This document shows, piece by piece, positions 18,333 through 28,227 of a DNA stretch of 64,000 nt. The position numbers were made by a program, and so were the translations under genes. Source of the stretch: Piscinibacter sp. (GTDB lineage: Bacteria > Pseudomonadota > Gammaproteobacteria > Burkholderiales > Burkholderiaceae_C); assembly GCA_017983795.1 (NCBI GenBank), contig JAGOAS010000003.1, positions 103,071 to 167,070 of the forward strand, given 5' to 3'. The notes beneath the pieces are model-generated. The model was given only the letters and a program-made list of their open reading frames with translations, did no database searches and was not told where the DNA came from. Position 1 is the stretch's first letter. Each line of letters begins with the position of its first letter.

Positions 18333-20302
18333 TTCCGGAGATCGGCCACTTCGCGCTCTGGCTGGCGCTGGGCGTCGCGCTGGTGCTGGGTGTCGTGCCG
18401 CTGGCCGGCGCGCAGAGCGGGCGTGCCGAGTGGATGGCGCTGGCGCGGCCGCTGACGGTGGCGCAGTTCGCGCTCATCGCCACGGCCTACCTGACGCTCA
18501 CCACCGCCTTCGTGCAGAACGACTTCTCCGTGCTCTACGTGGCGAGCAACTCCAACAGCGCGCTGCCGCTGCCCTACCGCATCGCCGCGGTGTGGGGCGG
18601 CCACGAGGGCTCGCTGCTGCTGTGGATGATGATGCTGTGCGTGTGGCAGCTCGCGGTGGCGAAGTTCAGCCGCCACCTGCCGCTGCCGGTGCTGGCGCGC
18701 ATCCTGTCGGTGATGGGCCTGGTGGCGGTCGGCTTCCTGGCCTTCACGCTGATCACCTCCAACCCCTTCGAGCGCCTCGTTCCCGGCGCGCCCGACGGCC
18801 GCGACCTCAACCCGCTGCTGCAGGATCCGGGCATGGTGTTCCACCCGCCCATGCTCTACATGGGCTACGTCGGCTTCTCGGTGGCCTTCGCCTTCGCGGT
18901 GGCGGCGCTGATCGGCGGCAACCTCGACACCACCTGGGCGCGCTGGACGCGGCCCTGGACCACGGTGGCCTGGATCTTCCTCACCATCGGCATCATGCTG
19001 GGCAGCTGGTGGGCCTACTACGAGCTGGGCTGGGGCGGCTGGTGGTTCTGGGATCCGGTGGAGAACGCCTCCTTCATGCCCTGGCTGGTGGGCACGGCGC
19101 TGGTGCACTCGCTGGCCGTCACCGAGAAGCGCGGCAGCTTCAAGAGCTGGACGGTGCTGCTGGCCATCCTCGCCTTCTCGCTCTCGCTGCTGGGCACCTT
19201 CCTCGTGCGCTCGGGCGTGCTCAGCTCGGTGCACGCCTTCGCCACCGACCCGCGCCGCGGCCTGTTCATCCTCGCCTTCCTGGTGGTGGTGATCGGCTCC
19301 TCGCTGACGCTCTACGCCTGGCGCGCCCCGACCGTCGGCCTGGGCGCGCGCTTCGCGCTGCTCTCGCGCGAGACGCTGCTGCTGCTCAACAACGTGCTGC
19401 TGGTGGCCGCCACCGGCGCGGTGCTGCTGGGTACGCTCTACCCGCTGGTGCTGGATGCGCTCGGCCTGGGCAAGATCTCGGTCGGCCCGCCGTATTTCGA
19501 CACCGTCTTCGTGCCGCTGATGGCGCCGCTGGTCTTCCTGATGGGTGTGGGCCCGATCGCGCGCTGGAAGCAGGCCACGCTGCCCGACCTCTGGACGCGC
19601 CTGCGCTGGGCGCTGGGCGTGGCCATCGTCGCGGCCATCGCCGTCGAGTGGGCCACCGGCGAGATCGGTGCGCTGGCGACGCTCGGCCTCGCGCTGGCGT
19701 TCTGGATCATCGCGGCCACGTTCACCGACCTCGCCGAGCGCGTGCGCGGCGGCAACATCGTCGAGCGCCTGAAGCTGATCCCGCGCGCGATGGTCGGCAT
19801 GATGGTGGCGCACGTGGGCATCGCCGTCTTCATCATCGGTGTCACGATGGTCAAGGGCCACGAGGTCGAGCGCGACGTCAAGATGGACGTCGGCGACAGC
19901 ACCACGGTGCGCGACGTCACCTTCACGTTCAAGGGCGTGAGCGAGGTGCAGGGCCCCAACTACGTGGCGGCTCGCGGCAGCATCGAGGTCAGCCGCGACG
20001 GCCGCGTGCTGCGCGAGATGAACCCCGAGAAGCGCATGTACCGCGTGCAGACCAACCCGATGACCGAAGCGTCCATCGACACCGGCCTGACGCGCGACCT
20101 CTACGTCTCGCTGGGCGAGCCGGTCGAGGGCAGCAACGGCGCCTGGATCGTGCGCGTCTACGTCAAGCCCTTCGTCGACTGGATCTGGGGCGGCTGCCTG
20201 CTGATGGCCTTCGGCGGCCTGCTCGCCGCCAGCGACCGGCGCTACCGCGCCAAGGTGAAGAGCGAGCAGACGGTGAGCGGCGCGGTGGGGGCGGGCGCCT
20301 GA
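18329..20302 (+). CDS. ccmF: cytochrome c heme lyase subunit CcmF
   Basis: A 657-residue polytopic membrane protein that transfers heme from CcmE to apocytochrome c. Conserved [11 protein letters not shown] (about residues 89-99) and the tryptophan-rich [15 protein letters not shown] motif (about 237-251) are present, as are the multiple histidine-bearing loops of the family. About fifteen hydrophobic segments and a large C-terminal periplasmic domain give a normal length. It sits in the middle of the ccm operon, overlapping ccmE at its start and sharing one base with ccmG at its end. Confidence 0.96.
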   Translation: MIPEIGHFALWLALGVALVLGVVPLAGAQSGRAEWMALARPLTVAQFALIATAYLTLTTAFVQNDFSVLYVASNSNSALPLPYRIAAVWGGHEGSLLLWMMMLCVWQLAVAKFSRHLPLPVLARILSVMGLVAVGFLAFTLITSNPFERLVPGAPDGRDLNPLLQDPGMVFHPPMLYMGYVGFSVAFAFAVAALIGGNLDTTWARWTRPWTTVAWIFLTIGIMLGSWWAYYELGWGGWWFWDPVENASFMPWLVGTALVHSLAVTEKRGSFKSWTVLLAILAFSLSLLGTFLVRSGVLSSVHAFATDPRRGLFILAFLVVVIGSSLTLYAWRAPTVGLGARFALLSRETLLLLNNVLLVAATGAVLLGTLYPLVLDALGLGKISVGPPYFDTVFVPLMAPLVFLMGVGPIARWKQATLPDLWTRLRWALGVAIVAAIAVEWATGEIGALATLGLALAFWIIAATFTDLAERVRGGNIVERLKLIPRAMVGMMVAHVGIAVFIIGVTMVKGHEVERDVKMDVGDSTTVRDVTFTFKGVSEVQGPNYVAARGSIEVSRDGRVLREMNPEKRMYRVQTNPMTEASIDTGLTRDLYVSLGEPVEGSNGAWIVRVYVKPFVDWIWGGCLLMAFGGLLAASDRRYRAKVKSEQTVSGAVGAGA

Positions 20303-20832
20303 TGAAGTACCTCAAGTTCCTCATCCCGCTGGGGCTGTTCCTGGTGCTGGCCGGCTTCCTGGCGGTCGGCCTGAACCTCAACCCGCGCGAGGTGCCGTCG
20401 CCGTTGATCGGCAAGCCGGCGCCGGGGTTCGACCTCACCATGCTCGATGCGCCCGACCAGCGCCTCAAGCGCGACGAGCTGCTCGGCAAGGTCTGGGTGC
20501 TCAACGTCTGGGCCTCGTGGTGCGCGCCCTGCCGCGAGGAGCACCCGCTGGTCGTCGAGCTGGCGCGGCGCAAGCTGGCGCCGGTCTACGGCCTGAACTA
20601 CAAGGACACGCGCCCCGCCGGCCTCGCCTTCCTGAGGCAGCTGGGCAACCCCTACGAGGCCTCGCTGTTCGACGCCGACGGCCGCGTCGGCATCGACTAC
20701 GGCGTCTACGGCGTGCCCGAGACCTTCGTGGTCGACAAGCAGGGCACCATCCGCTACAAGCAGATCGGGCCGCTGACGCCCGAGGTGATCGAGAAGAAGA
20801 TCGTGCCGCTGCTGAAGGAACTGAATGTCTGA
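20302..20832 (+). CDS. ccmG: thiol:disulfide interchange protein CcmG/DsbE
   Basis: A 176-residue thioredoxin-fold protein held in the inner membrane by an N-terminal segment (about residues 5-24) and facing the periplasm. The active site WCAPC is at 73-77, and the cis-proline loop is GVPETFVVD (about 137). CcmG keeps the CXXCH cysteines of apocytochrome c reduced for heme attachment. The start shares a base with the ccmF stop and the end overlaps ccmH by 8 bases. Confidence 0.95.
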   Translation: MKYLKFLIPLGLFLVLAGFLAVGLNLNPREVPSPLIGKPAPGFDLTMLDAPDQRLKRDELLGKVWVLNVWASWCAPCREEHPLVVELARRKLAPVYGLNYKDTRPAGLAFLRQLGNPYEASLFDADGRVGIDYGVYGVPETFVVDKQGTIRYKQIGPLTPEVIEKKIVPLLKELNV

Positions 20833-21301
20833 CGCTGCCACGTTGCTGCGCCGCGCGCTGCTCGCGCTGTGCCTCGCGCTGCCGCTGGCCGGCGTCGCCA
20901 AGGAGGCCGCGCCGGCCTCCGACGATCCGGTGCTGGAAGCGCGCGTGATGCGCGTCGCCTCCGAGCTGCGCTGCCTGGTCTGCCAGAACCAGACCATCGC
21001 CGACTCGCACGCCGACCTCGCGCAGGACCTGCGCAACCAGGTGCGCGACATGCTGCGCCAGGGCAAGAGCGAGGCCGAGATCCTCGCCTACATGACGCAG
21101 CGCTACGGCGACTTCGTGCTCTACCGCCCGCCCGTCAAGCCGGTCACCACGCTGCTGTGGTTCGGCCCGGCCGTGCTGCTGATCGGCGGCGTGATCGTGC
21201 TGATGCTCGTGCTGCGCCGGCGCAGCCGGCTGCCCGACGAGCGCTTCGAGGCCGACGTTCCGGAACTGCCCGAAGAAGCGCCCGAGGCGCCGGCGCGCTG
21301 A
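20825..21301 (+). CDS. ccmH: cytochrome c-type biogenesis protein CcmH
   Basis: A 158-residue CcmH of the short (CcmL/Cycl2-like) type. It has an N-terminal signal sequence (about residues 7-25), the redox motif LRCLVCQNQ (C50 and C53), and one membrane segment (about 103-125) followed by an acidic tail. It reduces apocytochrome c together with CcmG. The fused TPR part found in E. coli CcmH is absent, and no separate ccmI follows. The next gene is on the other strand and abuts this stop codon. A CcmI function, if present, must be encoded elsewhere. Confidence 0.94.
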   Translation: MSDAATLLRRALLALCLALPLAGVAKEAAPASDDPVLEARVMRVASELRCLVCQNQTIADSHADLAQDLRNQVRDMLRQGKSEAEILAYMTQRYGDFVLYRPPVKPVTTLLWFGPAVLLIGGVIVLMLVLRRRSRLPDERFEADVPELPEEAPEAPAR

Positions 21302-22345
21302 CTACAGCTTCGCGGCGAGCGCGCGCGTCAGCTCGCCGGCCGGCACGGCGCGGCAGCCGCTCGCATTCTGGCCCGACCACAGCGGCGAGAAGTCGCCGCT
21401 GCCCTGGCGCTCGGCCCACTGGCGCAAGGGCGCGATCGCCGCGCTGGCCAGCGGGAAGGCCGGCGCCGCCGGGTTCAGCGGCCCCAGCTGGCGCATCACG
21501 CGGTTGACGATGCCGCGCGCCGGCCGGCCGGTGAAGAGCGTGGTCAGCGCCGTGTGGCGCGCCGCCTCGCTGGCCAGCGCAGCGCGGTGGATGGGCGTGG
21601 TGGTCGCTTCGTCGCACAGCAGGTAGGCCGTGCCCAGCTGCACCGCGGCGGCGCCGAGCGCGAGCGCGGCGGCCACGCCCTGCGCATCGGCGATGCCGCC
21701 GGCGGCGATCACCGGTACCTTCAGCGCTGCCACCAGCTGCGGTACGAGGGCGAAGGTGCCCATCTGGCGCGTCAGTGCGCTGGCTGGCTCGGTGTCGAGG
21801 AAATGGCCGCGGTGGCCGCCGGCTTCCAGCCCCTGCGCGATCACCGCGTCGACGCCTTGCGATTGCAGCCACAGCCCTTCGTCGACGGTGGTCGCCGAGC
21901 TGAGCACGAAGGCGCCCATGCGCTTGATCCGCGCCAGCAGCTCGGGCGGCGGCAGCCCGAAATGGAAGCTCACGACGGGCGGCGCGAAGGGCTCGATGGT
22001 GGCCAGCGCCTCGGCGCTGAACGGCAAACGTCCGGCGCCGGCCGGGAGGGTGCTCGCATCGATGCCCGCCTCGGCATGGAAGGGCGCCAGCGCCGCACGC
22101 CACGCCGCTTCGCGCGTCGCATCGGGCGTGGGGTTCTGGTGGCAGAAGAAGTTGAGATTGAACGGCCGGGCCGTCGCCGCGCGCAGGGCCTTCAACTCGG
22201 CGGCCAACTGCTGATGCGTCAGCATCGCCGCAGGCAATGCGCCCAGCCCGCCGGCCTCGCTGACCGCGACGGCGAGGCGATGGTCCTGCACGCCGGCCAT
22301 CGGCGCTTGAAGGATCGGCAGCGTGATGCCCAGGCGCTCGATCAC
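21302..22345 (-). CDS. nitronate monooxygenase (2-nitropropane dioxygenase family)
   Basis: A 347-residue FMN-dependent TIM-barrel enzyme of the NMO family, which oxidises alkyl nitronates such as propionate-3-nitronate. The N-terminus LPILQAPMAGV, the glycine-rich IAQGLEAGGHRGHF segment with the likely catalytic histidine, and the phosphate-binding AAGGIADAQGVAAALALGA segment are present. The start is a GTG at 22345, overlapping the stop of the upstream TldE-like gene as GTGA, which indicates translational coupling. A longer open frame upstream is only another frame of that gene. A detoxification role is inferred from the family. Substrate is not shown. Confidence 0.88.
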   Translation of the reverse strand: MIERLGITLPILQAPMAGVQDHRLAVAVSEAGGLGALPAAMLTHQQLAAELKALRAATARPFNLNFFCHQNPTPDATREAAWRAALAPFHAEAGIDASTLPAGAGRLPFSAEALATIEPFAPPVVSFHFGLPPPELLARIKRMGAFVLSSATTVDEGLWLQSQGVDAVIAQGLEAGGHRGHFLDTEPASALTRQMGTFALVPQLVAALKVPVIAAGGIADAQGVAAALALGAAAVQLGTAYLLCDEATTTPIHRAALASEAARHTALTTLFTGRPARGIVNRVMRQLGPLNPAAPAFPLASAAIAPLRQWAERQGSGDFSPLWSGQNASGCRAVPAGELTRALAAKL

Positions 22346-23676
22346 AGCGTCAGCCTCCAGCCCTGGATCAGCGCGCCGGGCGTGCTGGTCGAGGCGAGGC
22401 GCCGCTCGGCGTAGGTGTCGCCATCGGCGATCAGTTCGGCGCGGTCGGAAAGGCCCACCAGCCCCTCGCCGAACATGCGCAGGAAGGAGTCGTCGAAGCG
22501 CATCACGCCGATCGGCGCCACCGGCTCGCCGTTCTCCACCCACAGGCAGGCGAAGCGCGTCATGCCCGTCATGCGGCAGGCCTGGCGGTCGGAGTAGTTG
22601 AGGTACCAGAGGTTGCTCACCGAGAGCCCGGTGCCGAGCGACTGCATCGCCTGGCCCTCGGCCAGCGTGCCGGGTTGCAGCGAGAGCGACTCCGGCATCT
22701 CCTCGGCATTGGCGCCGTTGGCCGGCGCGCCGTACTCGCGTGCCGAGCGGGCGTTGGCCAGCGTGCCGGTGGCGAGGCCGCGTTCGATCAGGCCGACGCG
22801 TGCCGGCCGCGCGAAGCCTTCGGCGGTGAAGCCGGGCGCGCTGCCCTGGGCGCTGTGCTCGAAGAGGTTGAACTGCGGGCTCAGCGCCGCGTCGCGGTGC
22901 GCGAGGCGCATCAGCGTGGAGGTGCCGGTGCGCCGCGCCTTCAGGCCGAAGCCGCCCCAGCCCAGCGTGGCGAGCAGCTCGGCCATCGCCGCCGGCGCGA
23001 GCCAGGCGCGATACTCGCCCGGCGCGAGCTGGCGCGGCGGCTTGGCGATCAGCGCGAGGCGCTGCGCGCCCTCGGCGACGCGGCGCGCGAACTCGGCGTC
23101 GCGCCACTGCGAGCCGGCATAGGACGACTTCACCGCCTTGTCGGCCGCGTGATAGAGGCACCACTCGGTGTGGAAACTCTCGACATGGTGCCAGTGGCGC
23201 GTGCCCTGGCTGTCGGCGAAGGCGCGCAGCACCGGCCCGGCGGCATGGAAGCCGACGAAGTCGAGCCCGCGCGCCGCCTCGCTCACGCAGCCCACCACCT
23301 GTGCGGCCGACGGCAGCGCGCCGTGCTCATGGCGTTCGCTGCGTGCCGGCGCCTCGGGCAGCAGCAGCCACGGATCCTCGGCCACGTCGGGCAGCAGCGC
23401 ACGCAGGGTGTCGAGCTCGCGGCGCAGCGTGGCCACATCGGCGTCGAGCTGGCCGGTGAGCGTCACGCGGCCTTCGGCACGGCGCTGCCCTTGCGTCAGC
23501 GCGACGGTGGCATGGGCCTGCTCGACCTGCGTGGCCTGGCGCACCGCGGCGCGGTTGAAGCGGATGAAGTCGGAGGCTTCGGCCTTGAGCAGCAGCGAGC
23601 TGCGCTCGCCCGGTTTCGCCGCCGCGCACACCGCGTCGGCGAGCGCATCGAAGTTCGAACGTTCCAAGGTCTTCAT
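22342..23676 (-). CDS. TldE/PmbA-like subunit of a TldD/TldE family protease
   Basis: A 444-residue protein of the TldD/PmbA family, predicted to be the non-metal-binding partner of the TldD-like protein encoded upstream. It lacks the HExxxH zinc motif, as expected for a TldE-type subunit, and has the family's C-terminal beta-rich half (SNLWYLNYSDRQACRMTGMTRFACLWVENGE region). I chose the ATG at 23676 (MKTLERSNFDAL). A longer frame to 23817 begins inside the upstream gene and passes through a palindrome. Sequence is divergent from classical PmbA, so this may be a paralogous pair. Confidence 0.8.
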   Translation of the reverse strand: MKTLERSNFDALADAVCAAAKPGERSSLLLKAEASDFIRFNRAAVRQATQVEQAHATVALTQGQRRAEGRVTLTGQLDADVATLRRELDTLRALLPDVAEDPWLLLPEAPARSERHEHGALPSAAQVVGCVSEAARGLDFVGFHAAGPVLRAFADSQGTRHWHHVESFHTEWCLYHAADKAVKSSYAGSQWRDAEFARRVAEGAQRLALIAKPPRQLAPGEYRAWLAPAAMAELLATLGWGGFGLKARRTGTSTLMRLAHRDAALSPQFNLFEHSAQGSAPGFTAEGFARPARVGLIERGLATGTLANARSAREYGAPANGANAEEMPESLSLQPGTLAEGQAMQSLGTGLSVSNLWYLNYSDRQACRMTGMTRFACLWVENGEPVAPIGVMRFDDSFLRMFGEGLVGLSDRAELIADGDTYAERRLASTSTPGALIQGWRLTL

Positions 23677-23681
23677 GACAG

Positions 23682-23721
23682 CCCCTCGGCCGATGAGTAC
23701 ATCGGCCGATCCCCCGAGGGG
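23682..23721 (-). repeat. nested palindrome between the TldD- and TldE-like genes
   Basis: An outer inverted repeat CCCCTCGG / CCGAGGGG encloses an inner hairpin CCGATG-AGTA-CATCGG. It occupies much of the 85-base gap and could form a stable RNA structure between the two cistrons. It resembles other GC palindromes in this window in style but not in sequence. Confidence 0.55.
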
Positions 23722-23761
23722 ATGCGGGCCGGCTTGGGAGCGGCCCGGCGCTCGGCCCGCG

Positions 23762-25219
23762 TCATGCGTCGGCCCCGACCACGGCGACGCGCTCGAACTT
23801 GCAGGCCGGCGAGGCATGGCCGACGCGGATCACCTGCGAGGGCTCGCCCTTGCCGCAGTAGGGCGTGCCCATCACCTCGAAGGTGCCGGCGTCGCCGACC
23901 ATCGCCAGCGAGCGCCAGAAGGTCGCGCTGATGCCGCGGTAGCCGGGGGCGCGCACGACTTCGGCGAGGCGCCCGTTGCGGATCATGCGGCCCCACTCGC
24001 AGCCGAACTGGAACTTGTTGCGCGAGTCGTCGATGCTCCACGAGACGTTGGTGCGCATCATCACGCCCAGCTCGATGCTGGCGATCATCGCCTCCAGCGT
24101 CGAGCTGCCGGGCTCGATGTTCAGGTTGCTCATGCGGTCGATGGGCGCGCGGTTCCAGCTCGCCGAGCGGGTGGTGGCCACGCCCTCCAGCCCGGGCTGC
24201 TGGGCGCGCGCGCGTGCCAGCGACACCGCGCCGCCGAGCGGCCGGCGCAGGATGCCGCGCTCGATCAGCAGCGTGCGCTGCGCCGGCTGGCCTTCGTCGT
24301 CGAAGCCGAAGCTGGCCAGTTGCTCGGGCCGCGTCGGGTCGTAGCTGACGTTCAGCAGCTCGCTGCCGTAGGCGTAGTGGCCGAACATGTCCAGCGTGAC
24401 GAAGCTGGTGCCGGCGAAGTTGCGCTCGTCACCGAGGATGCGGTCGAGCTCGAGCGGATGGCCGATCGACTCGTGGATCTGCAGCATCATCTGGTCGGGC
24501 ATGAGCAGCACGTCCATGCTGCCGCCGGGGCAGGGCGGGGCCATCGCCAGCTCGAGCGCTTCGGCGGCGACGCGCGCGCCTTCGTGGGCGAAGCCGGCGC
24601 GCTCCAGCACCTCCAGGCCGCCTTGCTGGCAGAAGCCGTTGTACTGGCCGGCCGAAGAGCGCGTCTGCGTGATACCCGCGACGTGCGCGGTCGCCTGCAC
24701 GTGCGGCATGGTCACGTGCCAGCGCTGCTCGGTGCGGCCGCCTTCGCTGGTCAGCAGCAGCTGCGACACCTCCACCGCCAGCACGCTGGCCGCCCAGTCG
24801 ACGATGCGCTCGTCGCCGTGCGCCGAGGCGCACACCGCGCGCAGCGCATCGAGCCGCTCGCGCAGCGGCGTGCTGCGTGCCGGCCGGCTCACCGCGCCGT
24901 CGAAGCGGCCGCGCGCGTCGGCCAGCGGCAGCTCCTCGGGGACGAACACCATGCGGCCGGCCACGGCATCGGCCATGCGCGCCGCGCGTGCGAAGGCGTC
25001 GGCCAGGCCCGCTTCACTGAGGTCGGCGCTGGCGGCGTGGCCGAGGCCGCCGCGCCGCGTCACGCTCACCATCACGCCGGCATCGCGGCTGCGTTGCGGC
25101 GCCTCGGCCACGTCCTGGCGCACGCCCAGGGTCTCGGAGATCTCGTCGACCGCGCGCAGCGTCCAGCGTGCGTCGGCGGGCGCGACGCGCGCGGCCAGGG
25201 TGTCGATGTTGTCGAGCAT
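23762..25219 (-). CDS. TldD-like zinc metalloprotease subunit
   Basis: A 485-residue TldD-family protein. The metal-binding motif HESIGH (in QIHESIGHPLELDR, about residues 247-252) is intact, with a later conserved cysteine/glycine segment (YCGKGEPSQ) near the C-terminus. TldD/TldE heterodimers degrade short or unfolded peptides and in some bacteria mature peptide antibiotics. The ATG at 25219 (MLDNIDTLAAR) is the only good start. It is followed by the TldE-like gene and a nitronate monooxygenase in the same direction. No small precursor-peptide gene is visible nearby. Whether this is the housekeeping TldD or a second copy needs the rest of the genome. Confidence 0.85.
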   Translation of the reverse strand: MLDNIDTLAARVAPADARWTLRAVDEISETLGVRQDVAEAPQRSRDAGVMVSVTRRGGLGHAASADLSEAGLADAFARAARMADAVAGRMVFVPEELPLADARGRFDGAVSRPARSTPLRERLDALRAVCASAHGDERIVDWAASVLAVEVSQLLLTSEGGRTEQRWHVTMPHVQATAHVAGITQTRSSAGQYNGFCQQGGLEVLERAGFAHEGARVAAEALELAMAPPCPGGSMDVLLMPDQMMLQIHESIGHPLELDRILGDERNFAGTSFVTLDMFGHYAYGSELLNVSYDPTRPEQLASFGFDDEGQPAQRTLLIERGILRRPLGGAVSLARARAQQPGLEGVATTRSASWNRAPIDRMSNLNIEPGSSTLEAMIASIELGVMMRTNVSWSIDDSRNKFQFGCEWGRMIRNGRLAEVVRAPGYRGISATFWRSLAMVGDAGTFEVMGTPYCGKGEPSQVIRVGHASPACKFERVAVVGADA

Positions 25220-25230
25220 CGGGATGCGGT

Positions 25231-25251
25231 ACTGCCTTGATCGAAGGCAGT
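25231..25251 (-). terminator. hairpin downstream of the sugar-transport operon
   Basis: A perfect 8-base stem ACTGCCTT / AAGGCAGT with a 5-base loop lies between the transporter ATPase gene and the TldD-like gene. No T run follows it on either strand, so it is at best a weak terminator or an mRNA 3'-end stabiliser. Confidence 0.45.
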
Positions 25252-25289
25252 GTACGCGGCGTCTGCGCGCGCCCGCACCCCCTCGAAAC

Positions 25290-26354
<1,065 letters not shown>

Positions 26355-26356
26355 GT

Positions 26357-27232
26357 TTACCCCTTCACGGCGCCGGCCGTCAGCCCGCGCACGAAATACT
26401 TGCCTGCGACGATGTAGACGACGAGCGTGGGCAGGCCGGCGATCAGCGCAGCGGCCATGTCCACGTTGTATTCCTTCACCGAGCTCGTGGTGTTGGCCAG
26501 GTTGTTCAGGCCCACGGTGACCGGCTTGCTGCCGGCGCCGGAGAACACGATGCCGTAGAGGAAGTCGTTCCAGATGTTGGTGAACTGCCAGATCAGCGTG
26601 ACCACGGTGATCGGCGTCGACAGCGGCAGGATGATGCGCCAGAAGATGCGCCAGAAGCCCGCGCCGTCGAGCATCGCCGCCTTCACCAGCTCGTCGGGCA
26701 GGCCGACGTAGTAGTTGCGGAAGAACAGCGTCGTCGAGGGCAGGCCGGCGATGATGTGCACCAGCACCAGGCCCCAGATCGAGCTGGCGATGCCGATCCA
26801 GCCCAGCACCTGGCTCATCGGCAGCAGCACCACCTGCATGGGCATGAAGACGCCGAACAGCATCAGCGCGAACATCAGCTCGCTGCCCTTGAAGCGCCAC
26901 TTGGCGAGCACGTAGCCGTTGATGGCGCCCAGCAGCGTGGAGATCAGCACCGCCGGGATCACCATCAGCACCGAGTTCATGAAGAAGGGCTTGAGGCCGC
27001 CGCAGTCGATGCCGGTGCAGGCGTGGTGCCAGGCCTTGTCCCAGGCGGCGAAGCCCGGCGCGGTGGGCAGTGACAGCAGGTTGCCAGCGCGGATCTGCTC
27101 CATGTCCTTCAGCGAGGTCGTGAGCATCACGTACATCGGCAGCAGGAAGAAGGCGGCGAACAGCAGCAGCACCGACCAGAGGGCCAGCCTGTGCCAGTCG
27201 AACCGGCCGGGGTGAACGGCGGCTGCGCTCAT
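26357..27232 (-). CDS. gtsC: carbohydrate ABC transporter permease (GtsC/MalG type)
   Basis: A 291-residue inner-membrane permease with six predicted membrane segments. The first is at about residues 17-38 (LWSVLLLFAAFFLLPMYVML). The cytoplasmic EAA loop that docks on the ATPase is DELVKAAMLDGAGFWRIFWR. The insertion HHACTGIDCGGLKPFF in the first periplasmic part resembles GtsC of the Pseudomonas glucose transporter. Its ATG overlaps the stop of the upstream permease as ATGA. Gene symbol is by family resemblance; the transported sugar is inferred. Confidence 0.88.
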   Translation of the reverse strand: MSAAAVHPGRFDWHRLALWSVLLLFAAFFLLPMYVMLTTSLKDMEQIRAGNLLSLPTAPGFAAWDKAWHHACTGIDCGGLKPFFMNSVLMVIPAVLISTLLGAINGYVLAKWRFKGSELMFALMLFGVFMPMQVVLLPMSQVLGWIGIASSIWGLVLVHIIAGLPSTTLFFRNYYVGLPDELVKAAMLDGAGFWRIFWRIILPLSTPITVVTLIWQFTNIWNDFLYGIVFSGAGSKPVTVGLNNLANTTSSVKEYNVDMAAALIAGLPTLVVYIVAGKYFVRGLTAGAVKG

Positions 27233-28113
27233 GAGCGGCTCCTCAGTTCGGAGTAGAGGTAGGGCACGACGATGGCCGCCACGGTGGCCAGCATGATCGT
27301 CGCGGAGGCGGCGCCCAGGCCGATCTGGCCGCGCGAGAAGGCCATCGTGTACATGAAGGTGGCCGGCATGTCGGTGGCGTAGCCCGGGCCGCCGGCGGTC
27401 AGCGCCATCACCAGGTCGAAGCTCTTGATGGCCAGGTGCGAGAGCACCATCAGCGTCGAGAAGAACACCGGCCGCAGGCTGGGGATGATGATGCGCCAGT
27501 AGATGCGCGGCAGGCTGGCGCCGTCGATCTGCGCGGCCTTGAGGATGGAGTCGTCGATGCCGCGCAGCCCGGCGAGGAAGAGCGCCATCACGAAGCCCGA
27601 GCTCTGCCACACGCCGGCGATGACGATGGTGTAGATGGCGCGCTCGGGGTTGATCAGCCAGTCGAAGCCGAAGCTCGTCCAGCCCCACTCGTGCATGACC
27701 TTTTCGAGGCCCAGCCCGGGGTTGAGGATCCACTTCCAGGCCGTGCCGGTGACGATGAAGCTGAGCGCCATCGGGTAGAGGTAGATGGTGCGCAGCACGC
27801 CCTCGGCGCGGATCTTCTGGTCGAGCAGGATGGCCAGCAGCAGCCCGATGGCCATGCCGAAGAACAGGAACAGGCCGCCGAAGATGGCCAGGTTCTTCAG
27901 CGCCACCCACCAGCGCTCGCTCTCCCACAGCGTCTCGTACTGCTCGAGGCCGACGAACTCGTAGTTGGGCAGCAGCCGCGAGGCCGACAGCGACAGATAG
28001 CCGTTCCAGGCCATCAGCCCGTAGATGAAGAGGAAGGCCAGCACGAAGGAGGGCGCCAGGACGATCCTGGGCATCCACTCCGACAGGCGTGCCGAGGCCG
28101 TCGACGTGCTCAT
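27229..28113 (-). CDS. gtsB: carbohydrate ABC transporter permease (GtsB/MalF type)
   Basis: A 294-residue permease with six membrane segments and the EAA loop DSILKAAQIDGASLPRIYWR. It lacks the large periplasmic insertion of E. coli MalF, like other short CUT1 permeases. I chose the ATG at 28113 (MSTSTASARLSEW). A longer frame to 28179 starts inside a palindromic repeat and encodes a peptide (MSKPFDRLRANG) that is plainly the translated repeat. It is translationally coupled to gtsC. Confidence 0.88.
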   Translation of the reverse strand: MSTSTASARLSEWMPRIVLAPSFVLAFLFIYGLMAWNGYLSLSASRLLPNYEFVGLEQYETLWESERWWVALKNLAIFGGLFLFFGMAIGLLLAILLDQKIRAEGVLRTIYLYPMALSFIVTGTAWKWILNPGLGLEKVMHEWGWTSFGFDWLINPERAIYTIVIAGVWQSSGFVMALFLAGLRGIDDSILKAAQIDGASLPRIYWRIIIPSLRPVFFSTLMVLSHLAIKSFDLVMALTAGGPGYATDMPATFMYTMAFSRGQIGLGAASATIMLATVAAIVVPYLYSELRSRS

Positions 28114-28144
28114 GGCGTCAACCTCGCAAAGGAAGGGAAATGCC

Positions 28145-28194
28145 CCGTTCGCCCTGAGCCTGTCGAAGGGCTTCGACAAGCTCAGCCCGAACGG
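28145..28194 (-). repeat. REP-like extragenic palindrome
   Basis: Two arms of 24 bases, separated by GG, pair with only three mismatches (GTTCGCCCTGAGCC... against the complement of ...GGCTCAGCCCGAAC). A degenerate half copy follows at about 28200-28219. The core TTCGACAGGCTCAG type is one I recall as dispersed in many proteobacterial genomes. It lies between gtsA and gtsB, where a hairpin could protect the gtsA message and lower expression of the permeases relative to the binding protein. Confidence 0.75.
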
Positions 28195-28227
28195 AGGTCC
28201 GGGCTCAGGCCGAACGGGTATCCGGGA

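Noticed and set aside
22346-23164. N-terminal extension that would fuse about 270 residues to the nitronate monooxygenase
   Set aside because: This stretch is another frame of the TldE-like gene; the monooxygenase fold begins right after the GTG at 22345.
26355-28078. Extended frames that appear to fuse the transporter ATPase and permeases to long N-terminal regions
   Set aside because: The extra residues are +1/+2 readings of the adjacent permease genes and lack membrane segments or motifs; ATGA-type overlaps give the true starts.
28114-28179. Possible longer N-terminus of the gtsB permease
   Set aside because: The peptide is the translation of the REP-like palindrome; the ATG at 28113 gives a normal permease N-terminus.
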